From NCBI RefSeq assembly GCF_000003815.2, contig NC_049979.1:20802909-20864908 (forward strand): a stretch of 62,000 nt of DNA, written 5' to 3'. Shown piece by piece: positions 27,401-39,400 of this stretch; positions within the stretch are counted from its first letter, which is position 1, and each line of letters begins with the position of its first letter. Position numbers and translations under genes: made by a program. Origin of the DNA: Branchiostoma floridae. Taxonomy: Eukaryota > Chordata > Leptocardii > Amphioxiformes > Branchiostomatidae. Below the pieces are notes generated by a model. It saw nothing but the letters and a program-made list of their open reading frames with translations, was not told the DNA's origin and did no database searches.

Positions 27401-30400
27401 GTGGCACGGCCAGTGTGTCAGCCAATGGGCTGTCAGTCATCAGGCATCTTGTGTACTAACTCTGCTCATTCTCATCTCGTCCACAATGGCACCACGTCTG
27501 CCAGCACATGTCCATGACTGTGTGTACGTGTGTGTACAGCACAACTTGTACTAACTAAAACGTGTTTGTATCATCACCAGTGCTTGTTCAATACCCCAGG
27601 CATCTGGACTGTCTTGTCAGCTGTCTTAGTTAATTCACAACTATGTAAATGTTTACATGTACTGATGTAGTGGAAAGCCATGATAGGGCCTCTAGAGGCT
27701 TAAATGTCTATATGCATGGCTCCAAGACACCAGTAATGATGTCATTTGTAATCAAGCTAACATTAACAATACTTCAAAGTGACAAGCCATGACAGGACAA
27801 CTTAGTGATGTGCATGCATGCTGCTTTGTAAGAATTGTATACATCATGCACAGCTACTATTTAAATGTATAATAGGTCTTGTAGTGGTTCAGCTGAACAG
27901 TTTTCTGAAAGTTGACAACAAACTGACATTTGCTTGAAACCTCAATTGAGTATGATTCGGGACATACATAAAAAATGATCAAAAGTGGAACGTAGTATTT
28001 TGAATTTTTTTTTATTATACTATTATCGGTTGTTGCATGTTTTCTACAGGTAGTTTTCATTTGCCCATTCCCTTTGTTCCCTCTCACCATGAGTGAGAAG
28101 ACCCCAGCTACATTATGTTGTCCTGTTGTGGCGCATGAAATATTCACTTAGCCTGCACCAGAAATGATAAGGAATGTGCTGTAAAGACTTTCTCAATATG
28201 TCATGGCTTATCAACACACATTGTTCAAAATAAGCCCTATCCCTTCTCCCTTCTCAGCTGCCTGGTACAGGAAAGTGGCTGTAAATATTTTATTCTTTAG
28301 CCTTAATGCACCGTAAATCGGAAAGCTCAAACAAGAACCCCAAACAGATAAGAGGATTTCTGATCGGGTATAGAAGCTCTCCATACCATGTGGCACATGC
28401 TGAGAATTGACAAGGGATATATTAACTCCTCCGATCTCTCATTTACATCTATGTCATACTAGTGTTGTAAAACAGGTATCAACCACATTATGTAACCAGC
28501 AACCTTTTCTCCATTTTAATATTACGAGCATAGTTGCTTAATCGTAGCTAACAACATATACCATTCCTGACAATCCGTTAAAGCTCCCGTGGTTGGACTG
28601 GTAGCAAACATGCTGCATGCCCCGCAGTTTACTCTGCGAATTGCAGACATGTTTTAGATGCGCACAACGCTAGTGGCGGGGGATAGAGAACGAGATTGTT
28701 GCCACCGATACTGAATCAAGCCATATTGACTCGCCGATGCTGCACATTCTGAAATGCTTGATGCTGGGGGCATTCTGACTTGGCACGGGGACAACTCCCA
28801 CAGTTCTTTTGTTTATGTGTGACTGGGCGAGGGATGGAGAATTCTCTGTAGGATTTGGGCTATGTGTGGCACTGCTGTGTGATGGATAACATTGTCACCT
28901 CAAACTGAGTTATAATTCCTAGGATCTATAGCAGTGGCTTCCCCATAGTGGGCTACAGATGAACGATCACACCATCAACAGGCTATTCAGATCACTTTGT
29001 CACCCACAGTGCCATCCAGTTGATGTACATACATGTCTACATGCACAGCACTGAAAATAGATACATAAAAGTCATGAGCATGGCAGGGTAATGGGTCGCT
29101 ATCTCCTCTGCCTGCCATAGTTTCATCAATATTCCAACAACAAGACTGATGTGCATCCCGAGAATCAATATGGCATGATTCAGACAGTTAGTGTGGAACT
29201 CCCATCATGTTGGCATCTCCACTGCTTACAAAACAGGATATCTAGATACAAATTATGTTTGACACATGGACTCATAGTACCTTCCCTTGCATCCTACAGG
29301 ATCAGACACCACTTTGGTCATTATTATAGTGGTGGTTGTGTTGTTATTACTTCTACTACTCGTGGGTATTGGCCTGATGCTGGCTCACAAGAGAGGAATA
29401 TTACCCTGCAAAGGTAAGAAAAGACTTCTTTGTTATTTTCCTTTCATGGTCATCCATCCCCCCAAGAGATGCCCCTGTGTGCTGTAGGTGCCTGTAGACA
29501 CTTGCTGAATATACCCGCCTGTGGTCATGGCAGTAGCAGTTGACAGCTGCTTGAGCAAAGAAAGACATCTGCTTGTCTTTGGTCTAAGTCTGGCCTGTGC
29601 AAGCGAGCATGGCAGTGATGCTTGTTTCTAGCCAACTAGAATAAAGCTATCTACCACCACTGTGGGCTTTTGGACTGTTGCTTCTTCCTTGCATTTGAAA
29701 AAAGTTTCAGTGTTACTCGATACTCCATGCTTGAATAGTGCAACAGACTTGATATAGCTGTTATGGCTGCTGTTGTTGGAAGACAAGCCTTGGTGCCTGA
29801 TGTGGTAAATTTTTACGAACTAGCGGGTTCTACCGAAATCCAGCTCATCAGTGTGAGGGATCTATCTGATACTCCGCTTTCTTTAGGTAGGACCCGTTCT
29901 TCTTCCTCTGTCTGCTCTTTCCTGTATCCCTTCCTTTTGTTTTTGTTGTGATATTGTTTCTTGTTTGTATGGCCTTTTTTTTCTTTTTCCCCCAGTATTT
30001 TAATTTTGCATGTAGTTTGTGCCATACTTTGCAGACCAGGCATCTTACACACTTGTTTTGAAGCACTCTTATTCCCATCCAGAAATCTCTATGAGAATAG
30101 TAGTTTGATGAGATGCAATTAAGTGTTCTACCATAACGACTTCTATTAATATCATACGTTTACAAGTCCTGTATAACATGCCATATTAAGCATTGTCTCA
30201 GGAACCAGTCTACCTTTGCTTTTAGATTCCATTTCATGGCATGCAGTGACATACAAGTGGAAAATTCTGACATGCCAGTCACTTTGGATGGATGCATCAC
30301 TGTCCCTTAAGTTGGGTCATGGAGCATAAGAATTCATATGACATTCAAAGATAGTACAATGTGCGTCAGCTGGTTTTATGATCACAATAAAATGGTAATA

Positions 30401-33400
30401 GAATTTTACTGCAACAGTAAAATGTAATTTATTGCAAGATGTAAACTTCAGGAAGCAGTGATGAATATAAAACAATGCCATATGGCATACAAACAAGGAA
30501 AATTTTGTATGTGCAAATTGTGACGTGTTTATATCATATCATGATCTCCTTCATATTTGCAAATGCTTCTCAGTGCTTTAAGCTTCAAAATATAAGTTTC
30601 AGAGAGTTTGACTTACATTATTGTGATACATATAAGCTTAACATTGTATTTTTGTAACAGTTTGAGTCTTGCCTTCTTTCCTGTCATCTTTTCCCATGGT
30701 TTAAGAATTCAGCATTCACAGTCTTTGCATGAATATATCCACATTAGCTGTAGTGAGCTCCAATTGCCCTACTTTTTCTTCCTCCTTAATAATCTAGTAG
30801 CTATTAAGGTGACCAGGACTGAAGAGCCCTTTGTGTGGGTCTTAACCTTGCAGCCTTTGATTCTCTAAAAGTAGGCCAATTGGCCACAGGACAACATGTT
30901 GAAAATAAATCAGTATTACTGAAACCCCACTGAGGGACTAATTTGTCTTGACTTTCTCTGTGGAAGATAGGTTTTAACAGCAGATTAGAGTTTCTGTGAA
31001 TATCATGGACTTCACTTTTCCACTACTTTGTTTGCAGTGTTTTTGGTAACCTTTACCACCTCTTTTGGGCCATCAAATTGTACTATTAACCATGTTATCT
31101 CACATGTCAATCTGACTTCAGCCAAATTTGATTCAAACCCTATGAAGTCAAGGTAGTAATGAGATTTTGCCCTGGAAAAGTGGACATAATTTATAATGTG
31201 CAAGAAGGTGGGTGCCCAAATTTTGTTAAAAAACCACCAAAGTCCGGAAAGGTCCATCCAAAGTGGTGAGGACTCACTCTGGGGAATGTGTCTGCTGCCA
31301 CTAGTTATGCGATAAATTACAATTGAACAGATTAGATATGGTAAGCCTTACTCTTAATTGCAGTTACTATGTTATCATGTTGTTTTGATAACGGGCATTT
31401 TCATTATGACTTAGATTAATGATATTTTCTCTTCTTTTTCAGGCGAACCAGAAACTGGGAAGGGTGGAAGGTAGTTTAATGTTTCATTTACTTGATATAC
31501 ACAGTCATGTATCTAACTTTGAAATGTTTTTGGATGAGGCTTCTTTGCTGGAAGGAAGTGTCAAATGTGTATACGGCAAAACATATATAAAAAAAACACG
31601 ATGTTGAATGGTAATAGGCCACACCAATTTGAGTTCTAAAGAAATGATTATCAAAATTGGAAAGTTCTTACTTTCAGGTTTAAAAAAAGCACAATCTGTC
31701 ATTCTCCAAGACATCTTTCTGAAAAATGTGAGAACCAGAGAGCTAAGCATTGATGTAACCCAGATACATGTAAATGTTGTCTGCAAGTGTTACAGTATCT
31801 TTAGTTTGCTTCTTGAGTTTCTCTCAAATTGGTACATATCAATTCAGGGTTGGAAACATTCATACTGATAGATTCTCCTCTTATACATTCGAAAATAAGT
31901 GTAAGATGAACTTGTGTCAAAAAAACAAAAAAATTCTGTTACTACTGAAGGAATAGTTCCAATGTAGTTCTAAAAGACACAAGTTCATGATTTCAAACCC
32001 TGCAGTTGATAGGAATTTGAGGTCACAAATTGCGCCTTCCTAAGTTGTCTTCTGTGGCCTTGATGTCCTCATCTTCTCTACCTCTACAACGTTTCCTCAT
32101 GAAAAGTTTCTACTCACTGCAGGTATGTTTCTTATAGGGATGAGAATGTCACCAACGAGTTCTCCATCGAGATGGCCGACAAGGACAAGTCCCCCACGGC
32201 GCCCCTCCCCTCCAGAGTAGAAAGCAGTCAGTATATCCCCACGCCTCTCGTCGCGGCCAGCTACGAAGCACGGCTAAGCGGCGCAAGCTTTGGCGAACCC
32301 AGATCCCCGGTTGGCCAGGACAAACCTGACGGAAAGAAGGCATGTTTTATTTCATACCTACATTTTAACAATTAACATAACTTGCACTGACTAACAAAGA
32401 TCGTATATTTAGATGTTTACACATTAAGGATGTAGACTTATCCTACGGTTGTTCCCTCTGTTGTTTTCTTGGTATAGGTCAATACCCCCATGGAACCCAC
32501 CACAGAGGAACCACCAGTTCAGGTAGGACATTAACCCAGGACTAATATCTAGTCTAACTTACTGTTGTCTGTGTCTGTATGCCATTGATCAAACTCTCGT
32601 ATGTGGATAACCATCACATTAATCATCATCTGTGTCTTCCAGATTATGGTATATTGGAGGGACTGGCCATGATGAAATTTAATTTATCTGTGTGTACATT
32701 GAGTGTTGACAGCTAGTTCTACTGCCATTGAATAATACAGTTGCATGTAAAATTATTCAACCCCCTTCACATGTTTCCAATTTGGGCAAAATAAGAAACA
32801 TTACAACTGCAGACCAGTACCAAATCATATGGCTGGTGAACAACTAGTTTATCACAATCCAATACAAGAGCAAAAGTTAAGATTTTATTGCATACTTCAT
32901 CAAAAAATGCAAATTTTCTAGAAAAAGTAGGTTGCAAAATTATTCAACCCCCTGCAAGGATGTGTCTTTAGGTCTTCTCGTACTAGTTGTAGCAACCCTT
33001 ATCTGCAACTGCCTGCTACAGACAGGATGATAGCCTATCACAAGCTTCTGGCAGGACTCTAATTGGGACTTTTGGCCCATTCCTCTTGGGCAATGGTCTC
33101 CAACTCAGTAATGTTCTGAGGTCTATGTGACACAACAGTGTTCTTCGGATCCCACCAGAAATTCTCAATTGGGTTCAACTCTGGAGACTGTTATGGCCAC
33201 TCGACAACATTCCAACTTTTTTTCTATAACCAATCCTTTGTGGATTTTGATATGTACTTGGGGTCATTGTCTTGCTGGAATGTCCAATGATGCCCCAGCT
33301 CCAACCTCTTTCTGGGTCTGCTTACATTTCTGACCAGAATTCAGCAGCCACAACAATAATCCCGATATGTCATGTGGACAAAAACCCTAGGCTTACAGCA

Positions 33401-36400
33401 AGGGACCTGAAAAACAATTTGGCTCAAGGAGGAACTGATGTTGCAGTGGACATAGTACGCCACATACTTCATACTGAAGAGCCAAATGCCCAGAACCCCA
33501 AAGCCACACCGTTGCTAAGCTCATGCAACAAGAAAAGACAACTCCAGTATGCTCAAACCAACCTACCAAAGCCACAGACGTTTTGGAACGTTTTTCTATG
33601 GTTTGATGCAACAAAACTTGAGCTCTTAGGTCCTATGGATAAGAAGTATGTTTGGCGCAGGAAGAGTGAGGCGTGCGCGGAGAACACCCTGCCTATCGTG
33701 AAGCATGGTGGTGGGACTGTGATGCTGTGGGGATGTTTTGCTTCTCATGGCACTGGGAATCTCTACCGTGTTGAAGGCATCGTGGATTCAAGCAAGTACC
33801 AGGATATTTTGGCCAAGAATGTCAGCGAGTCCTTGAAGTAGGTAAATCTGCGGTATCATTGGACATTCCAGCAAGACAATGACCCGAAGTACACATCAAA
33901 ATCCACAAAGGTGTGGTTAGGGAGAAAATGCTGGAATGTTCTCGAGTGGCCATGACATTCTCCAGAGTTGAGCCCAATTGAGAATTTCTGGTGGGATCCG
34001 AAGAACACTGTTGTGTCACATAGACCTCAGAGTTGGAGACCATTACCCAAGAGGAATAAACCAAAAGTCCCAAAGAGTGCTGCCAGAAGCTTGTGATAGG
34101 CTATCATCCTGTCTGCAGCAGGTAGTTGCAGCTAAGAGGTGCTACACGAAGACCTAAAGACACATCCTTGCAAGGGGTTGAATAATTTTGCAACCTACTT
34201 TTTCTAGAAAATTTGCATTTTTTGATGAAGTTTGAAATAAAATCTTGACTTTTGTTCTTTTTTCAAATAGTTATAAACTAGTAGTTCACCAGTCATATAA
34301 TTTGGTACTAGTTTGCAGTTGTAATGTTTCTTATTTTACCAAAATAGCAAAAATGTGAGGGGGGTTGAATAATTTTGCATGCGACTGTATCTCACATTTA
34401 CTTTGCACATGGAACTGTTATGGTTTCGATGATCTTGATTACCAATTTTGCATGACTTATTTAGCATATTTGCTGATGTTTTTAAAAATGTTTTCTAAAA
34501 TGTTTTTTGGTGAGACCACTTTTAATTTCAGTTGAGCACTTATGATTTATTCACAGGGAACCAAACACAAATACTCAGATTCAGTTGAAGAGAATTTTTA
34601 TATTTTTTTGTTTGGTTCTAGTGAAGATAACATGTTTGTCATCCTTTCCTCAAGTGAGCATATATTGCATGCACACATGCGCACAATGTCTTCTCAATTC
34701 TTTTGCTTCTTGCCAAAAAAGTTTATGTATTCAACTGAATTTCAAGTTTCAAATAAGGTTTCACATATGTGGTTTCACTTTAAAACATGCCATTGCCATT
34801 ACGAAATCTGATATAATGTTATTAATGGGAACTTACTTTTATATGTATTGTGTACAAGCTGTACTAGTTGTGTATGATCCTTTCCTCTTGAAAGTAGTAG
34901 CATCTCTCTCCTGTGCCATTCTACTCCTCACAACTCTTTTAACTGTCGTATCTACGTTCATAATTCTTTAACTGCAAGGGACTAATCACAGAAGCAAATC
35001 TTTGGTGTCAAATGATCAAGTCGTGGTAATAGCTGTAAAGCCATGATTTATGAGTGAAGTGTCTCAGGACTGGGCTGCCAGCTGTGGATATGAATGAAGA
35101 CGTGTGTATCTTGGAGTTCCAGACTGGCCTGTAGGCACTTAATCACATTTAGTGTATCATGGCTCAGTACCAAAAGGGGTTTATCACCTATGAAGAAAAA
35201 GCTTTGTTTGTGGAGGTGATGCATTATTAGCTGGATGCAACATGATAACAGGATGTAAGACCTGAAAAATGACTTCTGGGAGGGAAACGGCAGGAGCTTG
35301 GGTAGAGTAAGAAGGGATGGTGGTTTGAAGATGCCAGCTGGTTCACAGGGATACTGGTAGGTGTGCGGCACTAACCAACCTTGTGTTCTCCACTGTAGAA
35401 ACACTTTGTGACATACTCTATGAACAAAAAAGGCCGGCAATCCAAATCGGTACGCCTAGTCAAATCGGTACGCTTCGTCTGCTGCTATTTTTCTCCCACA
35501 CCACGAACCAAACCCACTCAACCCCTCGGAAGGTGTTCCCCTGTGTTGGTGTGTGCTTTTGACAAGACTGTTACATCTGTATATAAGCCCCACCTCTCCC
35601 ATGACTTCCCTTTGCACGTCTGTGTTTTTTGCACGACTTGCTGTTGGTAGATATTGACGGAGCACTTGCTCAAGGCATGATGGCAGCTACATGCTACTGC
35701 TAGTAAACTACAGTCAGGCAGTAGAAGTACTATTCCTTTGTAATCGTTTCCTGTTTCTAATTCCTACTGCTATCAGTCCTTTCACTGAATTTCTACTAGC
35801 ACTTACTGATCTTCCTGATCTTTGCATTGTTTCATTACTCTTCTTACATCTCGCTTTCCTTGCTTGTATTCAGTAACTTTACTAGTAGTAGTGACAAATA
35901 GCCACTGCCCTCGCTAATGACCCATTTTGTCTTTTCCCCACTTGACTTACTCTGGAAATGTACACAGTATAATGGTAAGGCTCTACAACAGACTACTACT
36001 CCTTCCTTATCTGCAGTATACTATTGTGTGAGTGTATTTTCTTCCCAATCGTACGTCAAGCTTTTATACTTACCATGTTAATGCTTACGACAACACACTT
36101 TCAACAGCGTCTAACCTACGACAAGCATCATGATTCTTGACATGTTGCAGCTTATCTTGCACTGTTGACGTGTGTGCATGATGTGCATTGTATATTGTAT
36201 GCATCAACTAATCACAATGGTTTATTGCAGGTCTACCACCAAATGGCACAGTAGAATGAACAAGTAAACTGTAGTCAATTCACAATTGCAGCTTTTGCTT
36301 TACTTATTGATATTGATAAGCTTTGTAAAGGGCAAGTTCAGTAACAATGCTGCATGCCATAAAAGCGCAGACATGTAGGAAGTTATTCTACATGGATGTT

Positions 36401-39400
36401 AAAAATGTATCATAAAAATAAAACCTTTTGCACATGGCTTCCTTTACATTTAGAATAACAGCTCCATTGAAATAATAATAATTCGTATTTTTTGTTTATT
36501 GTGCAATTGAGAAAGAAACTATAGTAATATCTGATAAAACATAAATGTTTGCCCACAGTTTGTAACCGTAAATGCTCACAAAAAAGTATATCTTCCCATA
36601 TCTGAAAGATACTGTCTGCTACCAAGTAGACACAACAGAGCCCTTTTCTCATATCATGCTCTATTACTGGGACTCTATTACTGGGACTTTGTTTTCCATT
36701 ATCTGCAATTTTCCCACTCCCACCCTTCAGTTATCCTTAATTGATGCTCACAGGACAATGTACTGGTATTCCCTGATGAAAACCCCTCTAGGCTGGCACC
36801 AAAAACACCTACACCGCTGTCCTACCCTTGACCCTGACTAAGACAGTTCCCAAAACCATTAATAAAGAAACCATCAACCAATTTCGTCACGCCCATACAT
36901 AATTTAGACACATTATCTGTTCATGCTTTGTGCATCTGTAGAAGCGCTCTAAACAAAGCCAACATCAATATCGACCTTCTTTGCCAGAGATATCATCAGT
37001 GGCCTATTTATGCCTGTTATGAATTTGTTAACCTTTAGTCCTCTAACATCCCAGGTAATCAATGTAACTTTGATTCTTCACATTATGCCTAGAGCAGTGA
37101 AGGTTAAGATTAACGCTTCATTGAAAGGCCAGGGTGTAAGTGCAGACCAGTAGACCTGTTAGCTGTTATTCCCCATGCAGTAGAATCCATCAGTGCTGTA
37201 GGCTCTTGGGGAATACAAGTCTCATTTGTCATAGCCAGGAAAGCATCTTAACTCAGCTTATCAACAGCCTTACCTCCCGGGTACTGCCATATATGGTCTG
37301 GAGGCGATGCATAATGCTGAAAAAACATGGCAGGGTGAGAGTGTTTGGATTAACTTGACATCTCCTGTTAAGAACCTGCCAGTATCCTTCCAGTAAGCTA
37401 GCTTTAGAAGGTCGTGATTCTTTCAATGCCTCCCCTATCAGCAGATGTTGATTATGAAAATATAGCAGATATGTAATGGAAAACCCTTCTGTGGGACACA
37501 TGTTGTAAAAAAAAAACCCAGCTTTTTCAAAATTAGAACGCATTTTGAAAAGAAAATAATTAGTGTATGATTTTGGAGGTTAGATGGAATTTCTTCACTG
37601 TAAACATATTTTTTCAACTCAACTTCAGATGTCAAATTGTCGACCCCTTTCACAACTGAAGCCTGTCGTAATAAGGCTTCATTTTCCGGACAAACCGCCG
37701 CCATCAGCTGTTAAAATAAGGCTTCATTTACAGGATGGAGAACGGGTCGCTGGTGAGATCACCGATCCAGATGTAGGTCTTCATTCAGTATGCATGTATC
37801 GGCCTGTTTGCTTGGTGTTATTCGAAGGTTGTGAAGGTCAGCTTCAGTTAGGTCTGCTTGTTGCTGAAAACGTAAGGGACAAGGTGCAATTTTTATGGTG
37901 CCATTCAAGCACAGTTCTTGACAGATTCTGCGCAAGTTTATTTTCCTAGGGTTCCTAGGGCAAGGCCTTCTCTGTGCTTTTACAGAGCTGTAGTTTCAAA
38001 AATTTAAAAGCTGTTAATTTTTAGGCTCTTCTTTAACCGTGTGTTAAGATTTGTAGCTGGCATCTCTTCCAATTTAATTGTGTGTATAGTTGTGTTTTTT
38101 TTTATAACTTACTAAATGTACACTATGTAGTACTGATGGGTTTATAGTAATCAGTGTGCCGTGCTTTATGTACCTTGTTGAAGAAAGCAGATTTTAAAAG
38201 GATCTGTGCCCCCCTCCCCCTCTTCTTGTCAGTATAGACTAAAACACCTGCTGTTTGTAAGGAAACCACTATCTCTCACTTCCAACAAACAGTGGTACCT
38301 TTATCCGATGCTTTTGTTTACAGGAGAAGAGTTTACTCTTGACCTCCGATTCTGATTCCGAGTCTGACACAGATCTGGAGAGTTCCCCCATTGTGGACTA
38401 TCGGGAAAGCCGTACGTCAGACCCTCACAGCTGAGCTTCCTGGCAATGGTGCAGGGATACAATATTGCCTTCAGTAGCACATAACACGTAGCCTGCTTTG
38501 AAGATAACCCGTGTTACCACTGTAATGACGAGAGTTGGTGCTTTTGCTTGACAGGAGAGCAGCATACTGTTGATGACTGACTCTGAAACTGACTCAGACT
38601 CAGATCTCGATGTACGCATTGAACCAGTGAGACATACGAGCAGAAACCGTAGGTTGAGTCCGCTTGGTATGGCAATACGGTGCAGGGGTTAGGCTAGGCT
38701 TTAACCTCAGCAGCAGTGGTGGTGGTGCTGACGCATCTAACTCAGTCCCCTGGGACCATCTCAGACTTCACAAACACATGGGAGTGGACGTTATGATTGG
38801 AAGATATGCGGGGGTCAGCTTGGTGCAATATAGTAAAATATGATGAATTCTTTTCTTGGCAATCCTTGTGTTTGTGATTTTCTTAGATGGCCCCTCGGGT
38901 TTTACATCCGGTGGTGGAATAACGCTGGGAATGATAACACTTGCGTATTCATGACGTGTGATGTTGTGGTAATCTAAATGCAGTCCGCAGCGGTTGCGAT
39001 GACGTGTCAATAACGTCTGATTGAGGCGATCACCTGAAATCACCATCTGTAGCCGGTGGTTCCGGTGATGGCCCCAGCCGTGATCTAATAAGGTTATCCG
39101 GGGGGAGGTCACTAATGGTTTGGAGAGACACGACACTACATGCATCTCAACATCACGGGGTTGTACATACATGTACACTTTCTACTTACTAGACTACCCA
39201 AGTGTTAAATTCGAAGCACAGGCACAAAGGAGTGTTAGATTTGGGTATAACTTCAACTCATCAAATATTCATTCTGGTAAAATTCATTTATTGTGATGAT
39301 ATGATAGAGTCTAGGTTCCCACATTAGGTTTAGCATGGTAAATACCACTGCTTGTAGTTGTTGGAAAAACATTTGCATATATTTGCATGTGCCCTTACGT

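Larger units (their letters stand above)
32738..34387 (+). mobile_element. decayed Tc1/mariner element with ~540-bp inverted arms
   Basis: Flanked by TA (32736-32737 and 34388-34389). The ends are CAGTTGCATGTAAAATTATT and its near-perfect inverse; the AAATTATTCAACCCC motif recurs inward at about 32936 and 34170, the inverted-repeat/direct-repeat layout of many Tc1 elements. Homology between arms continues to 32738-33290 versus 33857-34387, far beyond normal ends, because the 3' third of the transposase gene is present in both orientations. The element lies in an intron of the receptor, in sense orientation for its transposase remnant. Confidence 0.9.

Noticed and set aside
33127-33333. Plus-strand ORF similar to the minus-strand ORF at 33822-34073
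   Set aside because: Both are antisense translations of the transposase 3' end in the inverted arms.
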